Positions 11,385 through 22,176 of a stretch of DNA of 64,000 bases are shown here, one piece after another. The DNA comes from Thozetella sp. PMI_491 (Eukaryota > Ascomycota > Sordariomycetes > Chaetosphaeriales > Chaetosphaeriaceae), in the NCBI GenBank assembly GCA_021432635.1, contig MU270086.1:186001-250000 (forward strand). Reading direction: 5' to 3'. Position 1 is the first letter of the stretch; the number at the start of each line of letters is the position of its first letter. The translations under genes and the position numbers were made by a program. The notes beneath the pieces are model-generated. The model did no database searches. It saw only the letters and a program-made list of their open reading frames with translations, and was not told where the DNA came from.

Positions 11385-11415
11385 CCCCCCCCTTTCCCCG
11401 TTCGCCCCCATCCCC
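11385..11415 (-). promoter_or_regulatory. Four-tract C/G block (possible G-quadruplex on minus strand)
   Basis: Runs of eight, four, five and four cytosines are separated by 2-5 nt. The complementary G tracts could fold as a quadruplex. It lies about 360 bp upstream of the JEN-type start, on that gene's coding-strand side. C-rich motifs of this kind also overlap CreA/Mig1-like binding sites; either role is inference. Confidence 0.3.
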
Positions 11416-11582
11416 TTAACCCGGTCCCCGCCACGAAACGGGCATCACAACTCTTTTCGTCGCGTCGGTCGGGACTTGCGCGACTCGAGGCACCCGGGTC
11501 ATGCTCGCAGCTAGATGGGCTGACGAGCTAGCACCGGTGAACCGAGAGTACAATGTGGGGGAAAGAGCTTGGTATCCTTGGC

Positions 11583-11639
11583 CGCCAAGGCCGTCTCGCG
11601 TCGCCAAGGTGAGGGGAGTGCGTCGCCAAGGTCGCCAAG
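11583..11639. repeat. Short imperfect tandem repeat, CGCCAAG x4
   Basis: The heptamer CGCCAAG occurs four times in 57 bp, with TCGCCAAGGT as the longer shared unit. It is in non-coding DNA. Confidence 0.6.
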
Positions 11640-12916
11640 ACACCCCAAGCGGCTTGCTAGGCCAATAACGGCGCCCTCGTTCCAACGTGAGATGGGCCAT
11701 ATCACCGGCCTCCCCGCCAGGGAAGCTCCCCACGGGGTTGGGGTTGGCCAAAATTTGCAGGCTAGGGGCCTGGCCCTTTGCCGCCAGCTCAGGATCGCGT
11801 GAAAAATAGGAACATCAACTGACTAGTGTCGGGATCGCAGGACGGGACCATGTTCCCAGAAACGGTCCGAATTCGTGGAGCCGGGCGCGCCCGGTCCGTA
11901 GCTGGCTCCTTGTCGCGCGAGACGCCGTGCTCTCCCGGGCTTCGGTCGGTCGGAGGGCAGGGGGAGCAGATACTTAGGTAAGAGTCTCGGTCGCCCGACG
12001 TCTCGAAAGCTTGGGGCGGACCGGTGTCCTTGCGTCTGGGGTGGGCAAGGTTGAGAACTAAGAAAGCCACTCGGGCCGAGACGGGTCTTGATTTGCAACC
12101 GATACTGAATAGCATCCGAGTGGAGTGGCCAGAGAGGCCTTTGCTGGTTACCCCAATAGGAAACTAATGGTAGAAGTCCCCTCGCCTTCCCCCACGCTGA
12201 TTACCTGATGTTGCTCCGCTCTCTACAAAGGCGGAGCAGACATATCCTCCGCAACTTGGACTTGCGTTGCGGCCCGGATTTAGTACAGCTTGGGTAGACG
12301 CCATTAATAGCGCTGTAGCCTACGCATACTCCGTAGACCAAGGGTGGTTTAGTCGCATCTGGATCTCTGACTATCCCGGCGTGCTGGTCCAACATTCAGG
12401 TCCCCTGGATATAGCTAGGTTGGAGCTAAGACGCGTCTGGAACTTGCCCACGGGGGCGGGTCTAGATCTGGCAACTGCAAGAAAAGGAATGTACTTCGTA
12501 GATTTTGTACGTTCCGCGTGGCTCCCCCCCCTGGTCCTCACGCTTACACTTGTTCATGACTTGGGTGCGGCGGGCTGCCAGAGATGAGTAGGACACACTA
12601 TGATTACCCTCGTACTGCGGGAGCGCTACGAAGAACTATCGAGGGTGTACATGGGCGGTCTATCTAGGATCGGGCTGGTCGTCCCAAGTATACAAGACCT
12701 CCCTTCACTAGGCAAGGCGTGGTTCCGTGAAATTCCGGAATAGAGCCTTGCAGTGTCAATATTACCCCAGCACGCGACAGCATAAGTCCCTTGCCCCCTT
12801 ACCCCAAACCCCAACCGAGTTTCCCCGCGCCATGCCAGATTCGCCAGGTTTATTATTTTAATGCCTATCAAGCCACAACCAAGAGACGCCTTTCCGCTAT
12901 GATCCGAATTCCAAAA

Positions 12917-13891
12917 TCATTGCAGCTCGTTCAACTCCGTCAACGGCGGCCGGGGAACCTCTTGAGAAGCTAGCTCCGGCGATCCGTACGGATGTGGTTG
13001 GTAGCTGCTGCCTGCGTGGCTTACTCGCTGGTAGCTGTTACTTGAGTGATTTACTGGCTGATAGTAGTAGTCTGGCCCTTGTGGCGTCGGCGATGGCGCC
13101 GGTACCTTGGGGGTGAATGGCGCGACCGAGGATGCGGTATACGGGACCGAGACCATCGACACCGGACGCTGCGCTTCCTTCCGTGACTTGCGCAGCTGCC
13201 ACCCAAAGAACACTAGGGCTGCTATCAACGGCACCCCGACACCTGCTCCCACCCCTATTGCGATCGCTAGCGTCTTGCCATCACTGCTGGAGGCCGGGGA
13301 GGTGGTGCCGGGATTTGAGGTCGTGGAGCCGGCGGGCGGCGTCTGCGAGGACACAGAGGTCGACGTCGACGTCGCGCCCGGTCTGCTGATGGCGGTGGCG
13401 CCTGGTATTATAATGTAGGTGGAGCTGTTCTGGCAGCAATCGGCCGATTTGCCGCAGCAGTAGTTGAAGTCGACGTCGGTGTGCTGGCCGCATGCCCAGA
13501 TAAACGAATAGTTGTTCTCTGCGGCGGGCTGTTAGCGCGCTCCGTGTCGGTGCCGCCCCCGGTTCGGCCGAGAGCCGGAGAGGCGCCGGGGTTTTAACTT
13601 ACGCATGCTGTCCTTGCACGCCTGCGCCGTGATGCACGGCTTGCCCCACGACGAGTCGGTGCAGCCTTGGATAGAAAAGAAATTATTTGATGCCGCATCT
13701 AGGCAGAGTCCGTTTCCCATGCAGTAGTCCTTCTCGCTGCAGCAGGCGCTCACTTCTGCGCCGGGGTTGCAGGCCACCCAGTCGCCGTCATCGGGCCGGA
13801 TCTTGGAGTACTTCTGCCCGTCTAACTGATAGCAGGTCTCGGCGGCCACGAGCCCGACAAACAGCCCGAGTAAAGAGATGGCCGAGGCCAT
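12917..13891 (-). CDS. Cysteine-rich single-pass membrane protein (sensor-like)
   Basis: The two-exon model is 13891-13603 and 13518-12917 (84-bp intron) and gives 296 aa. The signal peptide is MASAISLLGLFVGLVAAE. The ectodomain has about 16 cysteines with paired motifs (VSACCSEKDYC, NGLC, GCTDSSWGKPC, YCCGK, DCCQN), and the intron falls inside it. A Ser/Thr/Pro-rich stalk follows, then one membrane helix (LAIAIGVGAGVGVPLIAALVFF cut short here), basic residues (RKSRKEA), and a cytoplasmic tail rich in Pro, Ser, Tyr and Gln. This layout is common in fungal surface proteins that resemble Wsc/Mid2 sensors, but the cysteine domain is not a canonical WSC domain. A sensor or receptor role is therefore inferred. 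Splicing restores the CGQHTD..FNYCCG cysteine block in frame. Confidence 0.85.
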
Positions 13892-13955
13892 GGTGTTGAA
13901 TCTACAGCGGCAGCAGCAGCGAATATGAATTTGGTATTGGTGGCGAAGAGCGAGT

Positions 13956-13982
13956 GGTCGGTCGGTCGGTCGGTCGGTCGGT
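13956..13982. repeat. Microsatellite (GGTC)6
   Basis: Six perfect GGTC units plus a partial unit lie about 65 bp upstream of the cysteine-rich membrane protein's start codon, in its leader or core promoter. Confidence 0.9.
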
Positions 13983-14770
13983 TAGTCGTGGAATACTAGG
14001 TGCAATCGGTGGAATTAGGCGCTCGAATCCGGCAGCATTGCTCTACATGGAAGAAACAGCACGGTTCGTGGCCGGGCTGCACCCGACTTGATAAATAAGA
14101 GAACCACATGTTGGGATGCATGTGCTCTGCAGGCAAAGCCACAGTCGGACCCAAATGGAGCCAATGGCCAGGCGGTGTTGGTGGCAGAGGCACACCACAC
14201 CCGCAGGCGCACCTTCCCAGTCTCGCGGGATTCTGGGGCGGAATTTTGGAATTTTGGGCTTGCTGTGGCCCCCCTTCTGCCCGTATAAGTTGCCTTGACC
14301 GAAGTCCGAACCTCTTTTTTCTGACCTTTTTCTGGGGGGTGGGGAGGGAGGCTGGCCGTCAGGTGGGAAACAATCGCCGTGGCATCAGCCTCAATTCGGG
14401 TTCGCCATATCTTACTGCCCTAGGCCGTCCTCTCTGCCTCTCTCCGGACCCAAGGCTGCGCCAATGCTGAGATGCTGACTGACTGGGGACGCTGACTAGA
14501 TAAGTCTAATTCCGTAGGATTCATCCGCACGCTGCGGCGACCCGGCAGCGCGCCAGCGAGGAAAGGGCTAGTCTCGTCATAGCTAACTAACTGTTCTATT
14601 TTAATTCCACGCTGCACCCTAGCCTTACCAGTCGCCTCCGGCCTCCTCTTGGCTTTTGTCCCAAATCTCTACTCCGTACGGCGAAGCACGCAAAACAACC
14701 CAAAACGTCTTTTTTCCACCTGTTGTCCCGCCGGCTCTGCCGGCATGTCAAGTAAAATGAGCGATGCACA

Positions 14771-14794
14771 CATTTTCATTTTCATTTTCATTTT
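14771..14794. repeat. Microsatellite (CATTTT)4
   Basis: Four perfect hexamer units lie in non-coding DNA and are followed by a T-rich stretch. Confidence 0.85.
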
Positions 14795-16035
14795 GTTTTT
14801 ATATATCCTTTCGGAAATTTGAGGGCGAAAATGAAATTGAAGCGACCTTCCCTCCCCACCCATTTCGTGGCCTCAAGGTGACCCTCTCCACCGCCATGAG
14901 AGCCCATGAGATCCGTTCGAGGAAGGAGGATGTCTGATAAGGCTGGGGCAGCCCGTTTGCTGCCTGGCACCGGTCGGCTATGCTCAGTGCGACGACCTTC
15001 GGTCGCCTCTTGCTTGCATGCGGATGTGTCTGTACGCCGGCGGGGCGCAGCCGGGCACTTGAGCAGCAGCGCTGGCTGCATGTATGCAAACTGCACGTGC
15101 TTTCTAGCCAACGCAGTCGGATACGATACCGACAGACCGCGGCACGTTCATTGCCTGGCGGGCTGCCGTCAAGCTCATCTCAGAGGTATGCTGCACGTTA
15201 GCTCCGCGTTAAACGAGGATTGCGTCCTCCCTCTTCCTCACCCCCCGGGCACCAACTTTATATGTATATGACGTGCCGTCGCTTGGGTTCTCCGCATCGC
15301 CCTTTCATGCACCCCAGATCTCATGCTACGTCATCTAGACGACCGCATTTGCGCTGTCGGCCGCTGCATCCGTACCGAGCCGGGTGATTTGAGGCTCTGG
15401 CCTGCCAGTCGCAGCGCCTAGCCCCCCCTGCGGTAGCGACTGAGAGACGTCCTCCGAGGTGGCATTGGCCCCCTTGGGTATGCGCTTCCGAGGACCCCGC
15501 TGCCTAAACGAGGTGTGCTTGACAGCCGGCTTGGTCCTCCAACCGGGTGATCTGCCTCCTCCCGGCCTTGAGCGGGTCCATAATTAACGATGACCGCCCA
15601 GTTTCAATCGGGAGAGTAGCTGGTAACTCCTCCACATACTAATCTTTCTCGGCCAATATATCGAGTGATATGCCACTTACGTCCATGCGCTTGGCCTCCG
15701 CACTCTCCGAGCATCAACACGCGTACCAGGTCGCACTCGACCCTATGGAGCCAAGATGGGTTTCTGGAGCCAAGGGCTTCTTCATTGCCATCTGAAATTT
15801 GACTAAAAGAAACGTGGACAAGATGCCCAGAGGGCCTGCGATAGGCTGGGTAAAGCCCTAGGGAGTTATTGCCTCGCTTCACAGTCGACGGCATATTCTC
15901 CATCGCAGGACGTGAGCAGGGCATGAATCATGTATAAAGCACGTCTGCTCCAGAATTGGAGGGTGCGCACCCAGTGCCAGGGCGTATGAAATTCTATACC
16001 GTGTCACCGACCGGCCCACCGCGACCCAAGGCGAA

Positions 16036-16900
16036 ATGCAATACCGCAGTCTTCTCGCAGGGCTCGTGCTCTCCCTCTTGACGCTCGCGCTCGCCCAGGA
16101 TGCTGCGCAGCCGACAGGGGTGAGGCTCTCCCGGAGGCAGCGCTGCGGCTGGCAGGACGACTGTGAGAGTAAGCTAAGCCTTGCTTTTGTCGATGCTCGT
16201 ATAACCGACCGCGTGCTGACCCAGGGGCCAACCTGCTAGACGAGTGCGAGTCCAACTACGACTGTGATGACGGCCAGATCTGCCGCCGCGGCGAGTGCGT
16301 CAGCGCGCGGACCTCGACTCGGCCTTCACGGCCGCGGCCGACGGACACCTGCGAGTGGACCGGCCACTGCGCTGGTGAGTACCTATCGCCCTTTATGATT
16401 ATATCTTAACTCCTCTATGCGCTGCTCATGCACATGAGTGGCACCGTGCCTGACGATTCTCTTTCTCAGGTGATCGATGTAATGATGAAAACGACTGCGA
16501 CGGCAACATGATCTGCCGCTCCGGACGCTGCGCTTCCCCTAACGGAGGCGGTGGCCGTGGTGGTGGTGGTGGTGGTGGGAACGACGGCGGCGGTGGTGGT
16601 GATGGTGATGGAGAGCCAACCTCTACAGACCCAGACGGCCCGGCCCCAACGGCCGGTGGGTGCGGTGCCGCTAACATCGCTGCTTGTCTCGGTGCGTTGC
16701 ATCCTATCCCAGAGCGTTTCCAGAGTGTGCCGTGTTAACAGAGGGGCTAGGAAACCCGTGCAGCACCAATGCCGACTGCGGAGGTGGTCTAGTGCTGTGC
16801 AAAGATGGCATCTGTGCCTTGTGAGTATTGCTCACCTACGGCGGTGCCTTAGAAGAAACACGTCAGCTGCAGGATGGCGTTTAGGCGCCTATATTTGTGA
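16036..16900 (+). CDS. Small secreted protein of repeated four-cysteine modules
   Basis: The five-exon model is 16036-16168, 16225-16374, 16470-16691, 16742-16820 and 16873-16900, giving 203 aa. It starts with a signal peptide (SLLAGLVLSLLTLALAQ). Related units follow: CGWQDDCE; CESNYDCDDGQICRRGEC; CNDENDCDGNMICRSGRC; CSTNADCGGGLVLCKDGIC. The last three fit C-x4/5-DC-x2/3-G-x-(I/L)C-x2-G-x-C. This resembles the Dickkopf-N or EGF-like cysteine spacing found in some fungal secreted proteins. The third exon also encodes a Gly/Asp-rich linker. Intron positions fall near module borders, which suggests growth by exon duplication. The last, 28-bp exon is the weakest part: an alternative acceptor near 16852 would leave an implausibly short intron of about 30 bp. 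Function is unknown; an effector, protease-inhibitor-like or wall role is possible. Confidence 0.7.
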
Positions 16901-17385
16901 AGCGTTGCCGATGGACCGAGGATGGGCAGACTACGAGTGACCCATTCCCTGGGGAAAGCAGAGAGAAAAGACAGCGGATTAAACAGACGAATTAGGTTCT
17001 ATTCGTTTGAGCAGGCTGCAGATAGCAAATTGCACGGAGACTACAATTGATCCCATTTTTGCGGTCGGAATAGTCAATATCGAAATGGCCCCATTCCCAT
17101 GTTTGAATATATTGCAGATCCGGCTTCGGAGTGTGGCTATGCAGCCGGACTATCTGTCGTGAGTGGGATGTTGGATTTTGCGAGTGCTTTCCTCAGCCTC
17201 CGCTTCATCTGCCAGCCGAGGTCAGACGCACGTGGCTGTGCCTTGCGCTGGACCACAACAAGCTCAACCTGGTAACCAGCCGCGAGCTCCGGCCTCGGTC
17301 ACGAAGGATCGCGAACGAGCCATACGGCTAGGCTTCGGATTCCAGCCGCTAGGCTCGGGTTCCAGGACTCTTGCGCAGCGCATCC
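16901..17385. other. Intergenic, convergent ends
   Basis: This is 3' flank between the cysteine-module gene and the amine oxidase. Only short frames were seen. Confidence 0.5.
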
Positions 17386-19076
17386 TCAGGCGGCTTCGCA
17401 CGCTGCCGAGTAGAGCTTCACGATCCGCTCACCAACCGCCTGACCGCTCAGGTACGCCCCAGCCACTGTGCCGCATTCTTCGAACTGGGCCGTATGCTCC
17501 CCGCAGAACCATAGCCGACGGTCCGGGGAACCTTGTCTGATAGCCAAGACGTCTTGGACCGCTTGGTCGATTCCGACCTGGAAGTTGCAATAGCTCGCGT
17601 AGCCGCTCCATTCATCCTGTAACCACTCCGTGACCACAGCCGCCGTAGGTGCGCATCGCGCATCAGTGGCATCGTAGCCAGGTAGGAGCGAGAAATAAGG
17701 CCGCAGAAACTCGACGAGCAGCCTCGTCTTCTCCTCGGGGGCCTTCCCGTGGACAAGGTTGACCACATGCTTTGAGCAGTCTCCGTACATGTAGAAAAGG
17801 AGGGCCGGGCGGTCGTTTGGTGGCCGGAAGGCCGACACGTCCCAAGCCTCCATGGGCCACCGTTCTGGGTTTTGGGCTGGGGCATACCCGGGCGCCAACC
17901 AGTTGGTGTAGCAGGGAAACTCGTCCTCCGCCGAGCCGGCTCTCCAAAATGCCGTCGGGAAGGTGACAAATATCTTTTCTAGGTGTGCGAGGCCAAGGCT
18001 CTGGACGGCCCGGGCAAGCCGCTCTGGCAGAGGCGGCGTGAAGGCGGCCAAATTGCGCTTAAGCCAGCCAAGAGGTACTGACATGACGACCTCATCAAAG
18101 AGAAATGTAGCACCCGAGGTAACTGTCACCTGCACCTGTCGTTCTAGCTCTCGGGACTGAGGGGTGAGTATGGAGGTGACTGCCGTGTTCAGCAGGACAC
18201 TGGCACGATCGATTGCAGGCCGTGCCACACGCTGGACGATACCGGAGAAATCAGACTCGACAAATGCCGCCTCTCCACAGTGGTCTTCGAGTCAGAAAGC
18301 CATCAAAGTGCGCGAGGGGAGATCAAAGACATACCACCATTACAGCACTGTTCTAGCCAGGCAAATCGCAGGCTTTGCTTCCGGATGGACATCCCGACGT
18401 ACCCACCAAACATCTCGCTCATCTGAGCCAAGAGCTGCTGTTCGTTTTCATTCGGTACGAGCTGGCGGGCTCGTCTCTCGACGTACTCGTAGAGCGAATC
18501 TCCTGCCGGAATGCTCGTCGCCGTGCCTCTGTCATAGGCCTCTTGACTGAAACGAAATCCCGACTCGAGAATGTCCCACAGAAGCGCCGATAGCCTGTCT
18601 GCGGTCTCCTGCGGCACCGAGTGCCCGGCCGAGTCGAAGAGAAGCTGCTTGTCGTTCCAATGATGCATAGGCGTCGAGGTCTCGATGGCTAATTGCAATA
18701 TCGGGTGGGGTTCCGCGTGGCCAACCTGTGCCCAGTCATGAATCCAGTTGGGGCCGCTATTCTCAGGGCATCAGCCTAAGAATAAGCGGGTAGGGAGACA
18801 GGGTATCGCTCTCACAGATCGATGGGATAGCCAAGTTCCTCCGACTGGCATATCTGGCGGTGGAGCGACCGTCAGTCCATGCAACTGAACCGCGTGAAGG
18901 GCAGAGGATGCTTGATGAATACCTACTCTACCCCCTATCCGATTTCGGGCTTCCAGAATCGTGACCTCAAACCCCTCGGCCAGCAACATGTCTGCGCAGC
19001 GAAGCCCCGAAATGCCCGCGCCAACGACACAGACGTGCGGTCGCTTTTTAGAAGTTGAGTCCTGCTCTGGAGCCAT
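17386..19076 (-). CDS. FAD-dependent amine oxidase (polyamine/monoamine oxidase type)
   Basis: The four-exon model is 19076-18927, 18853-18816, 18756-18335 and 18284-17386, giving 502 aa. Exon 2 is only 38 bp. Splicing yields GGRICQSEELGYPIDLGPNW, the expected amine-oxidase N-terminal block. The N-terminal dinucleotide motif is VVGAGISGLRCADML, followed by LEARNRIGGR. Near the C-terminus, LWFCGEHTAQFEECGTVAGA matches the family's second FAD-contact region. The enzyme should oxidise an amine to an aldehyde with release of peroxide and amine or ammonia. There is no SWIRM or HMG domain, so it is not a histone demethylase. There is also no signal peptide and no peroxisomal SKL-type end. The substrate is unknown. 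The first ATG (MAPEQ) was chosen over in-frame upstream non-ATG codons. Confidence 0.88.
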
Positions 19077-20959
19077 TTCAACCAAAGAAGCGGCCTAGAC
19101 CGGCATCAAGCTCCCACAGCCTCCTCTCAGGGACAGTCTGGGTTGTATCTCGCCGCCCTCTTTGAATGCCTGACTTATCATCCGCTTTGCCTCAATTGGT
19201 GTTGTCCTTGGAGGGATTCGACAAGCGGATACTAGTGTGGAGTGTCTTGGCTTAGGGTGCTGTCCGGACCAATGAAAGCAGCTCCTGTTGTGGTTTGCAT
19301 AAGGGACACGGCAAGTAGCTCCTGTAGGTAGGCGCCCGTTTCTACTTTTTGGACATACCTTATCAGTCACTAAGTAGTAAATTTCTCAACCGAAGATCTC
19401 GACGCCAAGAAAACCCACTATGAGCCTCACTGAGGCATTACATGATAACTGGAATCCCACAAGCCAACAGAATCAGGCCAGGACGAGGTCTCTCCGAAGT
19501 TGTCGTCAGAATGAGAAGAGATACTTGCTAACAAAAAGGTTCTCGTTAACCAATTCTCGTTCGAGTCGATAGCTTGAACTTCCGAGGGCAGGAGCTTACC
19601 CGTTTTCCTTGTCCATAAGATCCTTGCAAGCTGAAGTAAGTAGAAATTCATGTGGCTTGCGCTGGAGATGAGTGATATCTTGCCAAAGCCCAACAGCCTG
19701 GCGCAGCCAAGCCCAGGGCGAACGGCGGCTCGCTTTAGAATACGCATGAAGCTGTGGCTGGGCCGATCTCGATGGCCTCAAACGGCCACTCCTAGCATGC
19801 CTGACGATGGCTTGCCTATCCGTGCACTAGAGCCCCTTGCCACTGCATGAACGAACGTACCTGGCAGACATGGTGGCTTGATACGCCGCCTTGACCCGGT
19901 TCCCGCTGCATAGATATCATCGCCGGTGATAAGTAATCAAATCAACGTTTTATCAGAACTATAGTCCACGGTTGACAGTGTTGAGTGTGCGCTCAGGCAG
20001 ATACGACTGAGACGTAATAATCATGGTAACGTTAGCCTGCGCTCTATCCCGCAACGATAAAGTTGTTCCTAAAGAAGTTAAGCTGCTGTACACGCTACTA
20101 CCGCCTTCCTGGCCCTACCGAGGCAGACCTCGGGACTTATTTACTTTGCAACCCTCTTTGCTCGCTGTGGTTCAAGTGGAGCTTCGCCAAAAGGGGGCCG
20201 AGGCTTGCAGCAACATCAGACAGAGGCGCACAGAACGGATAACGGTATGGCTAGATGCAGCAAACTTTGTCATGCATGCTGTCGAGGTGCACACGATACA
20301 TGTCGCGGCCAATGCCTGCAGAATGCCTAATCTTGTAGCGCGACCTCCACGCGCGTGAAGCAGTGCGAAATGAGATGGCGAGCAGCATCCGCGACGCTGT
20401 TTGGCGGATAGGAAAACGGCATGGTATGCGATATTGGTGCCAAGACTTTACGGGTCTGGCGAGGTGCTGCTCAAGGTCGCTCTGCTTTCCCCTTTTCCCC
20501 GTGCTCGCTCAGCCGCATCCGCCCATCCAGTGCCAGACCCCTGGGACTTGAGGCATGAACCCGACCGTTGTGCATCGCTTTCAGCCACGGCGCGACTGAA
20601 AAGGGGATTTTTTTTTGCCTTGTTCCCAGGTCTAGATCCCGAGTCTGCCTTCGTGCGCCTGCTATTTCGCTCTGTTTGCCCATACCGAGAGGCAAAACGT
20701 CGAGTTGCAGGTTGGCCCTCAGCCGCAGAAGCATTGGTTGCCCTATGGCCATAGCTCTCGGGGGGTGAGCCGGAACGGAGTGTTCGATCGTGGACATGGT
20801 GTATATAATAAAACGTCACAGGCCTTCGGGGCAGTCTTTAGGAAACCCTCGCTCTCCCCATCTCACACTCATTGTACTAGCATCCGCTCTCCGTGGAAAC
20901 CGTCCGTAACGATCATCGTCGTCTCTCTCGCGAATCGTCTCGCATCCAAACAAACAGCC
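19077..20959. other. Intergenic between divergent genes
   Basis: This 1.9-kb stretch holds short frames only (the longest is 111 codons near 20.0-20.4 kb, with no recognisable product). Its right end holds the TATA box of the next gene. Nothing else was recognised. Confidence 0.45.
20812..20818 (+). promoter_or_regulatory. TATA box of the GPI cysteine-rich gene
   Basis: GTATATAATAAAA lies about 145 bp upstream of the ATG at 20960 and is followed by a CT-rich leader. This is one of the clearest core promoters in the window. Confidence 0.55.
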
Positions 20960-21634
20960 ATGCACTCTTCCGTCCAGTTGTTCGTGGCCTTGGCTGCCGT
21001 GCTTCTGCCCGCCGCCAATGCTCTCGGTGACGCCGCCGACGGCCTCGTAGCCCGTGTGGCGACACACCAGGCCTGCTACAGTAATACGTGAGTAAAGCAT
21101 TCATCTTCCAGCTCTTCTCGTCTAGACCGCTGACGGCTATCCAACAGTGACTATGTTTCCTGCGTTACCAGCTACGCCAAAGAGAGGCAGTGCCAAGTCA
21201 CGGCCACGGGTAACGACCTCGTGAGCTGCAACTGCGCAACCATCGCGTCGGCGCTCGCGTATGTACCCTTTTAATCTGAGTTCTTGATACAACCACTCCA
21301 TCCACATGGCTGAGCGGCGTGGCTAACCTTCGACCCTAGTTGCCAGACGAGCTACTGTACCCAGGACGACGTATATACCGGGCTCACCCAGGGCATCGAT
21401 GCTTGCTCGACCGCTGGCTTCGGCAGTGGAGGCGGCGGTGGTGCGGTCCCTACCACCGACCCGGGAGCGAACACGGGCGGCACGCAGCCAGGTCCCACTT
21501 CGGCTGGCGCGGCTGCTTCGAGCTCCGGCAAGAACGCCGGTTCGATGACGACGGCCTTCATCGGCAGCGACCATCTCATGACATCGCTTTTCGCTGCCGC
21601 GTGGATTGTAGGCCTGGCTGGGCTGATGCTCTAA
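20960..21634 (+). CDS. GPI-anchored eight-cysteine protein, CFEM-related spacing
   Basis: The three-exon model is 20960-21087, 21148-21258 and 21340-21634 (introns 60 and 81 bp), giving 177 aa. The signal peptide is FVALAAVLLPAANA. The mature region has eight cysteines spaced C-x8-C-x9-C-x11-C-x1-C-x8-C-x4-C-x15-C. The second half (DxxxCxC, then C-x4-C-x15-C) is close to the CFEM consensus, while the first half is looser. A Gly/Thr/Ser/Pro-rich stalk and a hydrophobic end (SLFAAAWIVGLAGLML) indicate a GPI anchor. CFEM proteins bind haem or act in host interaction; whether this divergent form does so is unknown. A TATA box lies about 145 bp upstream. Confidence 0.82.
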
Positions 21635-22176
21635 ATCTGCTGGCCGAGTGTAGGATCGTCGAGTATGGATAGTGGATGGAAGGGGTCCGCTATTGTCTGC
21701 AACACGCGTGGACAGCATGGTGGCTTGAATCTGAGACAGAATGGTGGCCTTGGGATCAATACATAAGTTGTATTCCATCTTGACTCATGAGAATCCGTTC
21801 GCCTTAGCTGGACCCTATGCCTTTCTTTGATGCTCAAAACTGCCGGCGCTGGATACTACCTGTGACTCCCGACCTTCAAGCTTTGCGAATGTAAAAGGAA
21901 GGGGGAGTCGAGAAGATTTCCACCATTCTACAGGATGCTACGTTGGTGGGGGTCCCCAGAAAGTCACTCTATTGGCAGGCTTCCGAGATGTCTCGTTAGC
22001 TTTTGTCATGTCTCAGAGACTATCGGCCCGGGACCGCTGTTGGATTTCACCTTCAGAGAGTAAGATTTCTCCTTCGTCTGCTACCCAGTTCTATATCAAC
22101 CCCTTCTACACTATAGGAGTCGGCATCCCAAAGTGTGGACGTGGGTATTCTTCCTGCCTCTAGAAGTGTATACCCA
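21635..22176. other. Intergenic, same-strand genes
   Basis: This is the 3' flank of the GPI protein gene and the promoter of the P450 gene. No other feature was recognised. Confidence 0.5.

Larger units (their letters stand above)
11024..12916. other. Intergenic with C-rich tracts and short tandem repeats
   Basis: The left part is the promoter of the JEN-type transporter. It includes a CCCCCCC run near 11210 and a four-tract C-rich block (11385-11415). Four copies of CGCCAAG lie in 11583-11639. The rest has only short frames without recognisable products. Confidence 0.5.
13892..16035. other. Gene-poor intergenic region
   Basis: It holds two microsatellites near 13.96 and 14.77 kb and several short overlapping frames that resemble no family. 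The left end is the promoter of the minus-strand membrane protein; the right end is the promoter of the plus-strand cysteine-module protein. No RNA gene was seen. Confidence 0.45.
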
